DNA of 64,000 bases from Sphingobacterium faecale (GCF_016746095.1 NZ_JAERTY010000004.1:310001-374000), one strand, 5' to 3'. Shown: positions 1 through 9,233, counted from the first letter of the stretch. The notes: generated by a model from the letters alone, not told the origin. Made by a program: numbers and translations.

Positions 1-432
1 TTCCAGCTCTTTCTTCAAACCTGAAACATCTTTTTGCTTTGCCGCAAAATACAGGGACTGCTTCCGTACAAAACCAGCCTTCGAAGCGATTTTCTGGCTA
101 ATATCTTCCAATTGATCAATGGCCTCTGAACAAGCTATATAACTTGATAAGGCCTTTTCGGTACCGATGAGCTCGCACAGCTTGTACAGCGGAACATCAA
201 TTTCATACTGCAACATAGAGGTTGTCGCGGACGAGCTGCCGTAGCCAATCTCCCGCTTGTCGATTAGAACAGTATCGTATCCATCAGCGATACATTGATG
301 TGCAATCAAAGCCCCGGTTATTCCGCCACCTACCACGAGAATTTCACATTCTATATCTTCCTTCAGGGAAGGATAAGAATTCAACAAACCATTCTTTACA
401 AGCCAAAAAGGCTCCGGTGATTTCAAGTCCAT
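1..432 (-). CDS. FAD-dependent oxidoreductase, N-terminal part (cut by window edge)
   Basis: Reading leftwards from an ATG at 432, an open frame runs off the window edge, so 144 residues are visible. A Rossmann FAD-binding motif, VVGGGITGA, lies at about residues 33-41 and is followed by the acidic VLIDKREIG that ends the second strand of such folds. Next comes GSSSATTSMLQYE, which fits the DAO (glycine/D-amino-acid oxidase) superfamily. The substrate-binding half lies outside the window, so the substrate cannot be named. A small membrane-protein gene starts just upstream on the same strand and may be cotranscribed. Confidence 0.8.
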   Translation of the reverse strand, partial: MDLKSPEPFWLVKNGLLNSYPSLKEDIECEILVVGGGITGALIAHQCIADGYDTVLIDKREIGYGSSSATTSMLQYEIDVPLYKLCELIGTEKALSSYIACSEAIDQLEDISQKIASKAGFVRKQSLYFAAKQKDVSGLKKELE

Positions 433-441
433 AAATTTTAA

Positions 442-612
442 CTAATCAAAGCCTACGTCATTTTTAAAAAACACAAAATAGATAATGGCCAATATTACTA
501 CTGCAATAGCAATCGCCCACATAATTCCCTTTCCCGCCGGCTTATCATCCGGTTCATTCTTTACCACCTCCGGTACCTGTCCCTCATATTCTTCTTTATC
601 GTTAGTTTCCAT
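442..612 (-). CDS. small single-pass membrane protein (56 aa)
   Basis: This short frame starts at an ATG (612) and ends with TAG 9 bp before the oxidoreductase start. The product is an acidic hydrophilic N-terminus (METNDKEEYEG...), then a GKGIMWAIAIAVVIL-type hydrophobic helix at about residues 29-49, then a short tail ending NDVGFD. This is a typical one-helix inner-membrane protein. I do not recognise a family. Coding is supported by the clean TM pattern and by the tight spacing to the next gene; function is unknown. Confidence 0.55.
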   Translation of the reverse strand: METNDKEEYEGQVPEVVKNEPDDKPAGKGIMWAIAIAVVILAIIYFVFFKNDVGFD

Positions 613-823
613 GATCTTAAGTTTTTGTGTAAAATGAACAGCTCAATCCCTATTTAGTTTTTAGCACTATATGAACTTGCACAAACTTTTCCCTGACCTG
701 CAGTTAATACGGTACCTCTCCCCGAACTTTTACCTGATCTCCCGTAACTAATACCCCTATTCGATTTGTCCCTCAACTATATGCTCCTACAACTGTATTC
801 TATGCAAACAAAAAAATAACGAT

Positions 824-1291
824 ATGGAAAACTTACATCAAGACACAGCAGACCTTTTGAATCAACTTATAGAAATCAACAACGATCGTATCGAAGGTTA
901 CGAAAAAGCTATTTCTTTATTGCCCGATGAGAGCAACTATGGCTTACAGAATATTTTTGAAAAATACCGCGACCAGTCCATTCAGTTTAAAAATGAGCTG
1001 AAGCCCTTGGTTATCCGCGAGGGTGACATGCCCACTGAAGATACCCGTACCAGTGGTAAACTATTCAGAACATGGATGGAAATTAAATCTGCAGTAGCAC
1101 CGTATACGGCAAAAGCAATCCTCGAGAGCTGCGAGCGTGGGGAGGATGAATTCAAAAAAGTATATAAAGAAGGGATGACAAAGCACGCACAAATCTCTTC
1201 TGCCATTCTTTCGATTATACAGAGCCAGGCCAGCTTACAGCTCGAAGCGCATGACCACATCAAAGAATTGCGGGACAACATTGATCTATAA
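824..1291 (+). CDS. DUF2383 / PA2169-family four-helix-bundle protein
   Basis: A 155-residue cytoplasmic protein with the family signature LNQLIEINNDRIEGYEKAI at about residues 12-30, RDQSIQFKNEL around 47-57, and TRTSGKLFRTWMEIK around 75-90. These are ferritin-like helical-bundle features of the PA2169/DUF2383 family, whose members are often stress-induced; the biochemical role is not established. A clear paralog lies at 29820-30290 with the same core motifs. The start is the only ATG ahead of the conserved core. The upstream DNA carries a CCGTAA...AATACCCCT block (742-758) that is nearly repeated upstream of the trehalose gene. A hairpin terminator follows. Confidence 0.85.
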   Translation: MENLHQDTADLLNQLIEINNDRIEGYEKAISLLPDESNYGLQNIFEKYRDQSIQFKNELKPLVIREGDMPTEDTRTSGKLFRTWMEIKSAVAPYTAKAILESCERGEDEFKKVYKEGMTKHAQISSAILSIIQSQASLQLEAHDHIKELRDNIDL

Positions 1292-1310
1292 TGGATTTCA
1301 AAAGACCAGA

Positions 1311-1353
1311 TAAGGATATATTACCGTTTTATATAAATGGCAATATATCCTTA
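1311..1353. terminator. bidirectional hairpin between convergent genes
   Basis: The 12-bp perfect inverted repeat TAAGGATATATT / AATATATCCTTA (1311-1322 / 1342-1353), with a second pairing CCGTTT/AAATGG inside the loop, sits between the convergent ends of the DUF2383 gene and the response regulator gene. Its right arm overlaps the last codon of the response regulator. Confidence 0.7.
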
Positions 1354-2016
1354 TTCTACCAGCCTATTCACAACCGCGTATTTAATTAAAGAAGCCGAAT
1401 TCTTAACTCCTGTTTTTTCGATCAGATTCTGCCGGTGTCCTTCGACCGTTCGTTTACTCAAGAATAGTTTATCCGCTATTTCCACATTAGTATACCCATC
1501 ACTGATCAGCTGCAGCACCTCCAGTTCCCGCTCACTGAGTTCGATTGCATCTGCTCCTCCCTCCTCACGCTCGTACCCCCCAAAGGCCGGAGGTTGCGCA
1601 ATAACACGCTCCAACAAGAGCATCGCAAGCTCTTCACAGAGATAGCGGCCTCCATTGCCGATATGCGCTATCGCAAAAAGTAACTCATCGTAACTCACAT
1701 TCTTTACCAGATAGCCTTTAGCACCTTTCTCAAATGCCTGTGCGACGTTCTGCGTATTATTCAACATCGACAAGACAATAATTTTTATATCCGGATATTG
1801 TTCCACCAGCTTTTCAGTCAGCTGCAGCCCATCCATACCAGGCATATTGATATCTGTAATAATAACATCCGGGACGACCCCTTCCGCCAAATAAGCAATT
1901 GCCTCCTTACCATTATTAGCTTCGGCAATCACTTTCATATTCTCCTGTGTATCCAATAATAACTTAATTCCATTGCGGACTACCAGATGGTCCTCTACCA
2001 AAATTATCTTAATCAT
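1351..2016 (-). CDS. NarL/LuxR-family response regulator
   Basis: A 221-residue protein with an N-terminal receiver domain: acidic pair in VEDH (residues 8-9), phosphoacceptor D55 in VIITDINMPGMDG, and the conserved Lys in GYLVKNVSYDE. A C-terminal LuxR-type HTH (about 155-215) reads LSERELEVLQLISDGYTNVEIADKLFLSKRTVEGHRQN. It should bind DNA once phosphorylated. It lies 4 bp downstream of a PAS/kinase-like gene on the same strand, so the two probably form an operon and a signalling pair. The partner lacks the usual phosphoacceptor histidine, which makes the phosphate source uncertain. Confidence 0.93.
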   Translation of the reverse strand: MIKIILVEDHLVVRNGIKLLLDTQENMKVIAEANNGKEAIAYLAEGVVPDVIITDINMPGMDGLQLTEKLVEQYPDIKIIVLSMLNNTQNVAQAFEKGAKGYLVKNVSYDELLFAIAHIGNGGRYLCEELAMLLLERVIAQPPAFGGYEREEGGADAIELSERELEVLQLISDGYTNVEIADKLFLSKRTVEGHRQNLIEKTGVKNSASLIKYAVVNRLVE

Positions 2017-2020
2017 ACTG

Positions 2021-3085
2021 TTAGTTATACATCGTTATTAGTACCTGACTGCTTTCCGAAACACGATTTACCTCCAAAGTACCGTCATATAGACCGATTC
2101 TATTGTGCACATTGTGCAATACAGACTCTGGGTAGTGCTGAAAGCTCTCCTCTCCAATTCCCCTAGATTCACTTAAGTTAATATTTATTTTGTTTCCTTT
2201 TACGGTTATTGTAAGTGAAGCCTCGTAAGGGCGGGCATTTAACTTCCAGCTCTGCAATAATGCCTGCACAACACGGTAGCAGCAAAACTGAAACTCAGGC
2301 GATTTATCCGTTATCCGCGCATCGATTTTATAGCGGAGGTCGTAGCCCAATCGTTTTACACCAAATACCATATCTTCCATCGCCGGTAAAAAGCCAACGT
2401 GTACAAAGACATTCGGCAGTAGGTCATTAGAAAGCGTTGTAATCTTTCTAATCGTATCATTCAATCTTTTCTTCAACCCGGATATTTCATCTTCATAGCC
2501 GTTTGAAATTATAAAATTCTGCATACTCACACGAAGGGCATAAAGCTCCTGTGCCACATCATCGCGCAGCGTCAGTCCGATCTGGGCCAACTCAGCTTCA
2601 TACATATCGAAAAAAGAACGGTACAAGGTATCGAATTTATCTGTAGTTAATGTTGCAAAACTATCTTCTTCGTCCAAAAAAACAATACCATAACCCCAAC
2701 TGCCTTCATCCAATTTCTCCTTCTTACCATATATGCTGATCCATTTTGTACTGCCTTTACTCTTTCGCAACTGTATATACGACAATACCGTAAGATATTC
2801 GAAGTTTGTTTGTTCAAAAAAATAGTGTAAACGCATCTTCTCTTTTCCAGAAAAAAGCTCAAAAAAGGTCTTCCCTAGAACATCCTTTTTATGAGCATAC
2901 CCCATTCGCTCCAAGACCTGTCCATTGGCTTCTGTTATTTCAAAGGAATTCTTCAACAGCATTGTGCCCTGTGCCCCATGTGGAAATACCTCTTTCATAA
3001 CGAAAACTTCGTTCGGCCGATGGTTTATCATCAGCTTTGACCGTTCAAAGAGCTCCTGTTCCTTTTGTTTTCTGTGTATCTCCAT
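2021..3085 (-). CDS. PAS-domain, HisKA_3-like degenerate sensor protein
   Basis: 354 residues. About 35-145 resemble a PAS domain (ITEANGQVLERMGY, GKTFFELF, then a PAC-like KWISIYGKKEKLDEGSWGYGI). Residues 168-230 resemble the HisKA_3 dimerisation helices that normally partner NarL-type regulators. At the usual E-L-H-D phosphoacceptor site the protein reads VAQELYALRVSM, with Tyr182 in place of His. The C-terminal part aligns loosely with a HATPase lid (SESRGIGEESF, HNRIGLYDGTLEV) but the D-x-G-x-G box is eroded. It is probably a pseudokinase or phosphatase-type sensor for the regulator directly downstream. No membrane segment is seen, so it should be cytoplasmic. Confidence 0.8.
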   Translation of the reverse strand: MEIHRKQKEQELFERSKLMINHRPNEVFVMKEVFPHGAQGTMLLKNSFEITEANGQVLERMGYAHKKDVLGKTFFELFSGKEKMRLHYFFEQTNFEYLTVLSYIQLRKSKGSTKWISIYGKKEKLDEGSWGYGIVFLDEEDSFATLTTDKFDTLYRSFFDMYEAELAQIGLTLRDDVAQELYALRVSMQNFIISNGYEDEISGLKKRLNDTIRKITTLSNDLLPNVFVHVGFLPAMEDMVFGVKRLGYDLRYKIDARITDKSPEFQFCCYRVVQALLQSWKLNARPYEASLTITVKGNKININLSESRGIGEESFQHYPESVLHNVHNRIGLYDGTLEVNRVSESSQVLITMYN

Positions 3086-3499
3086 CCACTCGAAAGATTA
3101 ATACCTTCTCCAATACCTAGCATAGCAACGGAGTAATATGGTGAAGAAGCAAAAACCAAACCTATTCTCCGTTATTAAATACCTGTTATTAATTTATTTT
3201 TTGCGGTTTATACGTGCCCGAAAATATTTTTACCTGATATCAAACGCAAAAACACCCCTTTTCAAATTCGGGCAAGCATGCCAATTGTGACAGAAGTCTC
3301 TACATAAAGCACAAAAACAAAACACAACAAATTGTAAAACAGATATTTAAAACAAAAAAAATACATATACCTGATCTACCGTATTTCTCCCGCAGCGCTT
3401 TAGCAAGATCGAGTTGCATCCGTTTATGCCAATAATCCTGCATCATATTTGATGTATTCCAATAAACAAACATACACTTACAACTTAGAAAATATCGAT
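3086..3499. other. intergenic control region between divergent regulators
   Basis: About 410 bp, AT-rich, separate the kinase-like gene from the ECF sigma gene. It contains CCGTTATTAAATACC (3169-3183) and two further TACCTGAT words (near 3231 and 3370), which resemble boxes found before other stress genes in this window. No credible reading frame is seen. Confidence 0.4.
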
Positions 3500-3997
3500 A
3501 TGAGAACAGCACAATTAAACTTGACGATTTTAGAAAACAGCCCTATTCTAAATAGTATAGCGCAGAAGTTCACGAACGATCCTTATGAAAAAGAAGAGTT
3601 GGTCCAGGAGACATTTATCCGTTCTCTCAATTATCTGGAGAAGTTTGTTCACAACCCCAAATTGGTCGCTTGGCTCTATACGATAATGAAAAATATTTAC
3701 ATTAATAAATACCGTAGACAGGTCAAATACCGGACTATAGAATCGGAGCTCCAACATACCACACATTTTGAGAAGACATCGAGGAACGGTGGCGAATCAA
3801 AATTTGTGATGGAAGATATACAAGAAGCACTCTCCAAGCTACCCGCCTCCAACTACAAAGCTTTCACCATGTTTGTAGAAGGATACAAATACAATGAGAT
3901 TGCGGAATACTTACAAGTTCCTGAAGGAACCGTAAAAACAAGGATACATCTGGCCCGTAAATTATTAAAGGAAAGCCTTAGCGGCTATGTGTCTTAA
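3500..3997 (+). CDS. ECF-type RNA polymerase sigma factor
   Basis: About 165 residues from the ATG at 3500. An in-frame ATG at 3449 would add 17 residues absent from the paralog, so the downstream start is preferred. Region 2 shows NSIAQKFTNDPYEKEELVQETFIRSL and WLYTIMKNIYINKYRR. Region 4 shows ALSKLPASNYKAFTMF, EGYKYNEIAEYLQVPEGTVKTRIHLARKLL. It should direct RNA polymerase to a specific promoter set. A close paralog is at 12548-13054. No FecR-like or other anti-sigma gene lies beside it, so its control is not apparent; the neighbouring pseudokinase/NarL pair is a possible input. Confidence 0.9.
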   Translation: MRTAQLNLTILENSPILNSIAQKFTNDPYEKEELVQETFIRSLNYLEKFVHNPKLVAWLYTIMKNIYINKYRRQVKYRTIESELQHTTHFEKTSRNGGESKFVMEDIQEALSKLPASNYKAFTMFVEGYKYNEIAEYLQVPEGTVKTRIHLARKLLKESLSGYVS

Positions 3998-4017
3998 TAC
4001 CGATATAAAGGAATATA

Positions 4018-4058
4018 AACCGTCCTTCTATAATTTTATGGAAGGACGGTTTTTTTTA
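4018..4058. terminator. intrinsic terminator, convergent
   Basis: AACCGTCCTTC (4018-4028) pairs perfectly with GAAGGACGGTT (4041-4051), 12-nt loop, followed by a run of T on the plus strand. The plus-strand sigma gene ends at 3997 and the minus-strand SDR gene ends at 4056, so it can serve both directions. Confidence 0.85.
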
Positions 4059-4943
4059 AATCGTAACACGTCCCCCTGTAACAGGAATCGTTGCTCCAGA
4101 CACATAAGACGCCGCATCCGAGGCTAAGAATACATATACCGGCGCAATTTCTACAGGTTGCCCTGGCCTACCAATAGGCGTATTGGCTCCAAATTTCTCG
4201 TGATCGGGTATAGTACTCGGAATCAGAGGGGTCCATACCGGCCCTGGAGCTACTGCGTTGACACGTATCCCCGAACCATCCTCTAAGAATAGCTGTGCCA
4301 AGCTAGCTGTAAAATTCTGAATCGCGCCTTTACTCGCTGCATAAGGCAAGAGCGTAGGGTTTGGATCATATGCATTCACGGAAGTCGTATTTATAATGCT
4401 ACTTCCTGGTCTCATATATTTCTTCGCTGCTTTTACCAGATAGAACATAGCACTCATATTCGTTTCAAAAGTTTTATTCCATTCCGATGCACTGATTTCT
4501 TCTACGGTTTTATACGTCATCTGGTACGCTGCATTATTAATCAAGACATCGATCCTACCCAATTCAGCCACGCAAGTACGGACAATCGTCTCACAGTGTG
4601 ATTCTGAGCGAATATCTCCGCGAATCAATACACAGGTGCGACCTGCTTTTTCTACCCAGGCTTTGGTATCAAGAGCATCTTCATCCTCAATTTCTTCTTT
4701 GTACGCTACTACGATATCTGCACCTTCCCGAGCCATAGCGATTGCAACAGCTTTACCTATACCCGAATCTCCTCCTGTAATAAGAACGACTTTTTCTTTT
4801 AACACCTCCCCACCTTCATAGGATTCTTCGCCATGATCAGGAACTGGACTCATCGCACTAGAGATACCGGGTACAGCTTGGTCCTGTTTTTCAAAGGGCG
4901 GTTTCGCGTATTTATCAATTGGATTATTTTCTTCTGTTTTCAT
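4056..4943 (-). CDS. SDR-family NAD(P)-dependent oxidoreductase (general-stress type)
   Basis: 295 residues. A 45-residue Pro-rich N-terminal extension (NPIDKYAKPPFEKQDQ) precedes a classical short-chain dehydrogenase. The cofactor motif TGGDSGIG is at 56-63, NNAA at 136-139, catalytic Ser about 188, and YAASK (Tyr201, Lys205) completes the catalytic set. The C-terminus ends YVSGATIPVTGGRVTI. The extension and motifs match the YghA/general stress protein 39 subgroup, which reduces aldehydes or sugars with poorly defined substrates. It is a single-gene unit in a stress-gene region. No residue expected for catalysis is missing. Confidence 0.92.
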   Translation of the reverse strand: MKTEENNPIDKYAKPPFEKQDQAVPGISSAMSPVPDHGEESYEGGEVLKEKVVLITGGDSGIGKAVAIAMAREGADIVVAYKEEIEDEDALDTKAWVEKAGRTCVLIRGDIRSESHCETIVRTCVAELGRIDVLINNAAYQMTYKTVEEISASEWNKTFETNMSAMFYLVKAAKKYMRPGSSIINTTSVNAYDPNPTLLPYAASKGAIQNFTASLAQLFLEDGSGIRVNAVAPGPVWTPLIPSTIPDHEKFGANTPIGRPGQPVEIAPVYVFLASDAASYVSGATIPVTGGRVTI

Positions 4944-5171
4944 AGTGTTTTATTTTAAGTTCAAAAGTTAACAATGAACAGCTCCGGCATCAAATTGTTA
5001 ATAAAATTAGAGGTACAGGTATTTACCCCTAGTGGCAGTACCGTAATAAATACCCCTTTCCGCCTTTATACCTGAATCGCCCCCATCTTTTACAAACTAT
5101 TCCTCCTAAGAGACGTTAATAAATATAGTTACATCTATTCAGGCCAATCTTGGCCTATCACCTTACCTTGT

Positions 5172-7358
5172 ATGCAAACAAAACGAACTATAATCATCTC
5201 CAATCGATTACCTATACGTATCGAAAAACAGGATGGTAAACTACTTTTTATTCCCAGCGAAGGCGGTCTCGCCACAGGTCTCGGCTCTTACTATAAAAAA
5301 GGCGGAAGTATCTGGGTCGGCTGGCCAGGGTATATCCCGGAGACTACGGAAGAAGAACAGCTCATTCGGGAAGAACTGGCCAGACATAACCTCATCCCGG
5401 TTTTCCTGAGTGCCCAAGAACTGGAAGACTACTATGAAGGCTTTTCGAATGAAATATTATGGCCCATCTGTCATTACAGATTATCCTACGCTGTATTTGA
5501 CAAGTCCTATTGGGCGGCCTATCAACAAGTCAATCAAAAATTCTGCGATGCTACGCTAGCACAGCATATCACCGAAAAAGATGAGATATGGGTCCATGAT
5601 TATCAACTGATGCTGCTTCCACAATTATTACGACAGCAGAACAATTACCTGACCATTGGCTACTTTCAGCATATCCCCTTTCCTGCCGATGAGATTTTCA
5701 GATGTATCCCCTGGCGCAATGAATTACTAAAAGGTCTGTTGGGGGCCGACCTTATCGCCTTCCATACCTATCATGATGCCCAACATTTTCTAAATTCCTG
5801 CTTAAATATTCTCCATCTCTCACCCAAAAACAACAGCGTACGCTGCCGGGACCGTAGAGTACATGTAGAGGTATTCCCGATGGGCATCGATTTTGAAAAA
5901 TTTGAGCAGCTGTCCAAGTCTGCCGATGTGCTTTCTAGAGTACAGGCACTACAGGAGCAGTATCAAAATCGAAAAATCATTCTTTCCATCGATCGATTGG
6001 ATTACAGCAAGGGGATTCTGGAACGGCTCGCCGCCTACGAAAATCTCCTACAGACCTATCCTGAATTAAGGAACCGCGTGGTTTTATACATGCTTGTCGT
6101 ACCTTCGCGCGACAATGTCGCCCAATACAAGCTATTGCGCGACGAGATCGACCGTATGGTGGGGCATATCAATGCGGTATACGGTTCGGACGAATGGATC
6201 CCTATTACCTACTTCTACAACTCGCTATCTATTGAAGACCTCTCTGCCCTATACGTTGCGGCAGACATCTGTCTGGTTACCTCCCTACGCGATGGTATGA
6301 ACCTGGTCTGCAAAGAATATATCGCCAGCAAATCCCAACAACAGGATGGTGTACTTATTCTCAGCGAATTTGCAGGCGCCGCCAAAGAGCTTCCGGAAAC
6401 GATACAAATCAATCCCTATTCCATCGACGACATTACAGAAGCAATACACCTTGCCCTCTATATGCCCAGAAGAGAACAGCAGCAACGGATGAAAAGCAAC
6501 ATTACACTGGTCAAAAAATTTAATATCTCCCATTGGGTAAAGTTATTTTTCAACCGCCTACATGAAATCAAGCGCGAGCAAAAAGCCCATGCCAGCAGAA
6601 AGCTACAGGGCGCTACCCTTAAAAAGATTACAGACAAACTCGCCCAATCCACAAGAAGACTCCTATTTCTCGACTACGATGGTACCTTGGTCGGATTCCA
6701 AAAAGAGGCCAATGCAGCGCGTCCAACTGCGGCAGTACTCCAGGTTCTGGCCGATCTGCAAAGTGATACCGCAAATCAGATTACCATCATCAGTGGCCGT
6801 CCGCATACGGATTTACGCAAGTGGTTTGGCAATACCGACTACTTCCTTATTGGCGAGCACGGTGCCTGGAGCAATTTTCCTGATGGGCAGTGGCGCGATA
6901 AACCTGATATGCCTACTGCCTGGAAAACCCCGGTGCGCCGTATCATGTCTAAATTTACAAATCGTACACCAGGAGCAAATATAGAAGAAAAAAACTACTC
7001 CCTGGCCTGGCACTACCGAAAGGTGCATACCGGACTAGGTCTTATGCGCGCTCAGGAACTAGCAGATGCCCTACGCTACCTGCTACCGCAGTATGGTCTC
7101 CAGCTACTCCTAGGCGATAAAGTAATTGAAGTCAAAATCAATGTACTGAACAAAGGAAAAGCCGCATTAGAGATTGTAGAACAGTACAAGCCCGATTTTA
7201 TATTCGCCATGGGTGACGATTCCACCGATGAAGACATGTTTTTCGAATTGCAGGATTCGGCCGTAACCGTCAAAGTCGGCAACAAACAGACACTGGCACA
7301 GTACTACATCGAAAACCAAGTGGACGTACTTACGCTGCTCCAGCAGCTCCGTGGATAA
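5172..7358 (+). CDS. otsA: bifunctional trehalose-6-phosphate synthase/phosphatase
   Basis: 728 residues combining a GT20 synthase and a HAD phosphatase. The synthase half (1 to about 470) has SNRLPIRI, GGLATGLGSYY, GSIWVGWPG, VHDYQLMLLP (about 141-150), FQHIPFP, SIDRLDYSKGI and LRDGMNLVCKEYI. The phosphatase half has LLFLDYDGTL (about 496-505) with both catalytic aspartates, and GDDSTDEDMF near 680. It should make trehalose-6-phosphate from UDP-glucose and glucose-6-phosphate and then dephosphorylate it to trehalose, an osmoprotectant. Separate otsA and otsB genes are the E. coli arrangement; here they are fused with no frameshift. The GH15 gene follows 69 bp downstream. A CCGTAA...AATACCCCT block lies 115-130 bp upstream. 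Confidence 0.95.
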   Translation: MQTKRTIIISNRLPIRIEKQDGKLLFIPSEGGLATGLGSYYKKGGSIWVGWPGYIPETTEEEQLIREELARHNLIPVFLSAQELEDYYEGFSNEILWPICHYRLSYAVFDKSYWAAYQQVNQKFCDATLAQHITEKDEIWVHDYQLMLLPQLLRQQNNYLTIGYFQHIPFPADEIFRCIPWRNELLKGLLGADLIAFHTYHDAQHFLNSCLNILHLSPKNNSVRCRDRRVHVEVFPMGIDFEKFEQLSKSADVLSRVQALQEQYQNRKIILSIDRLDYSKGILERLAAYENLLQTYPELRNRVVLYMLVVPSRDNVAQYKLLRDEIDRMVGHINAVYGSDEWIPITYFYNSLSIEDLSALYVAADICLVTSLRDGMNLVCKEYIASKSQQQDGVLILSEFAGAAKELPETIQINPYSIDDITEAIHLALYMPRREQQQRMKSNITLVKKFNISHWVKLFFNRLHEIKREQKAHASRKLQGATLKKITDKLAQSTRRLLFLDYDGTLVGFQKEANAARPTAAVLQVLADLQSDTANQITIISGRPHTDLRKWFGNTDYFLIGEHGAWSNFPDGQWRDKPDMPTAWKTPVRRIMSKFTNRTPGANIEEKNYSLAWHYRKVHTGLGLMRAQELADALRYLLPQYGLQLLLGDKVIEVKINVLNKGKAALEIVEQYKPDFIFAMGDDSTDEDMFFELQDSAVTVKVGNKQTLAQYYIENQVDVLTLLQQLRG

Positions 7359-7382
7359 AAAGACAAAAACAATGACCTCTCA

Positions 7383-7408
7383 ACAGGCCTTTGATTATTA
7401 AGGCCTGT
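7383..7408 (+). terminator. intercistronic hairpin after the trehalose gene
   Basis: ACAGGCCTT (7383-7391) pairs with AAGGCCTGT (7400-7408) around an 8-nt loop. There is no downstream T run, so it may attenuate or stabilise transcript ends rather than stop transcription before the GH15 gene. Confidence 0.45.
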
Positions 7409-7427
7409 AATACTTAAACTAGACAAT

Positions 7428-9233
7428 ATGACAAAACAGAAGCATCTTTACAACAGCGGAATTATCGGAAACTGTGCCTATATCGCACATGTAGGCAAAG
7501 ACAGCAATATCAATTGGTTATGCTGGCCGTCTTTCGAAGACTCCTTTGTATTTGGTACACTACTGGATGAACATAAAGGAGGACGCTTTAGTATTACTCC
7601 TCCTGGAGATATCCTACATTCGAGCCAACATTATATCGAGAATACAAACATCCTATGCACAACAATAGAAAGTGCCGAAGGAAGCTACCGTATCACCGAC
7701 TTCGCCCCCCGCTTTGAGCAGTACGAACGCTATTACAAACCACTGGTCTTAATCCGCAAGATAGAACCTATCTCAGGCCACCCCAAAGTGCGCGTAGTCT
7801 GTGATCCCAAATACCACTATGGTGAAGCTTTCTTTCAAAAAAGTAGAGGGAGCAACCATATTCAGTTTGAATGTGGCGAAGTCAAGATGCGCCTGGCAAC
7901 CAATATGCCCATCAGTCATTTCTTCAACGACGTAAGCTATCTGATTAATAAACCCGTCTATTTAATCCTGACATTTAGCAATGCCTTTGAGGCGCCTATC
8001 GCGCGTACGGCCGAAGATTTCCTGACCCGTACCCGTCAATATTGGCACCGCTGGGTGAAAAACGCTTCTATTCCGGCCTTCTATCAAAAGGAAGTAATAC
8101 GCTCTGCACTCGCCCTTAAACTGCATCAATATGAGGATACTGGTGCTATAATCGCCGCCAGCACCACCAGTCTGCCGGAGCATCCCGGTGCGGGGCGTAA
8201 CTGGGATTATAGGTTCTGCTGGGTCCGGGACAGTTACTACGTACTTACGGCATTGAGCCATATCGGTCATTTCGAAGAGATGGAACGCTATGCTTCCTAT
8301 ATCGCCAATATCACCCAGTCGGATCCCGGCCGGCTACAACCGCTATATGGTATCCTGGGCCAGTCCGATCTCGAAGAGAAAATACTGGATTCCCTTAGCG
8401 GATACCTCGGCAATCAACCCATCCGCATAGGCAATCAAGCCTCTGAGCACATCCAAAACGATGTATACGGGCAGGCCATGATAGCCTTACTTCCCCTATT
8501 TACCGATCATCGCTTCCGCCACCAAAACACCGGTTTTGCAGCCGAATGGACACGTTTTATACTCCGCAAGATGGAACTCACCATTGATGAGAAAGATGCC
8601 GGTATCTGGGAGTTCCGGAATATGGAAAAACGGCACTGCTATTCCAACCTCTTTCAGTGGGCAGGCGCCACAGCAGCTTTGAAAATAGCACGGCAATATG
8701 ACCTAGAAGACATCAGTAGGCAGGCCAATGTAATTCGCAACAAAGCCGCACAGCATATCGAGAGCTGCTATGACCCAGAGCGTATGGTTTATACCAATGC
8801 CCATGAGAGCACAGATCTCGATGCCTCGACCTTACAGCTTATTATGATGGGCTACCTTGATCCCAACTCGGAAAAAGCCAAAGAACATCTCAAACAATTA
8901 GAAAAAGTATTGAAAGGCGATCAGGGATTATTCTACCGCTACCTTCACAAAGATGACTTTGGACGTCCACGGTCTACCTTTCTGGTCTGTGCATTTTGGT
9001 ACGTCGAAGCATTAGCCTGTGTCGGCAGACTCGATGAAGCCCAAGAAGTGTTCAAGCAGTTGCTATCCTTTGCCAATCACCTGATGCTATTCAGTGAAGA
9101 CGTCGATGACTACGATGGTAGCCAATGGGGTAATTTCCCGCAGGCCTACAGCCACGTCGGACTGGTCAACGCCGCCTATCGCATTGCTATCAAGCTTGAT
9201 AGCCCTACTTTTTTCGACAACACCAACAGTTAG
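7428..9233 (+). CDS. glycoside hydrolase family 15 protein (glucoamylase/trehalase-like)
   Basis: 601 residues. The N-terminal beta domain has the family opening NSGIIGNCAYIAHVGKDSNINWLCWPSFEDS. An (alpha/alpha)6 barrel follows with the substrate-site motif GAGRNWDYRFCWVRDSYY (about 256-273) and the C-terminal GSQWGNFPQAYSHVGLVNAAY (about 562-582). There is no signal peptide, so it acts in the cytoplasm. GH15 includes glucoamylases, glucodextranases and trehalases. Its position directly after a trehalose biosynthesis gene makes a trehalase or an alpha-glucan hydrolase plausible, but sequence motifs alone do not settle the substrate. Confidence 0.9.
   Translation: MTKQKHLYNSGIIGNCAYIAHVGKDSNINWLCWPSFEDSFVFGTLLDEHKGGRFSITPPGDILHSSQHYIENTNILCTTIESAEGSYRITDFAPRFEQYERYYKPLVLIRKIEPISGHPKVRVVCDPKYHYGEAFFQKSRGSNHIQFECGEVKMRLATNMPISHFFNDVSYLINKPVYLILTFSNAFEAPIARTAEDFLTRTRQYWHRWVKNASIPAFYQKEVIRSALALKLHQYEDTGAIIAASTTSLPEHPGAGRNWDYRFCWVRDSYYVLTALSHIGHFEEMERYASYIANITQSDPGRLQPLYGILGQSDLEEKILDSLSGYLGNQPIRIGNQASEHIQNDVYGQAMIALLPLFTDHRFRHQNTGFAAEWTRFILRKMELTIDEKDAGIWEFRNMEKRHCYSNLFQWAGATAALKIARQYDLEDISRQANVIRNKAAQHIESCYDPERMVYTNAHESTDLDASTLQLIMMGYLDPNSEKAKEHLKQLEKVLKGDQGLFYRYLHKDDFGRPRSTFLVCAFWYVEALACVGRLDEAQEVFKQLLSFANHLMLFSEDVDDYDGSQWGNFPQAYSHVGLVNAAYRIAIKLDSPTFFDNTNS

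Noticed and set aside
3300..3512. 70-residue minus-strand ORF
   Set aside because: Overlaps the ECF gene start, low complexity and rich in Phe/Cys/Leu; more likely a shadow.
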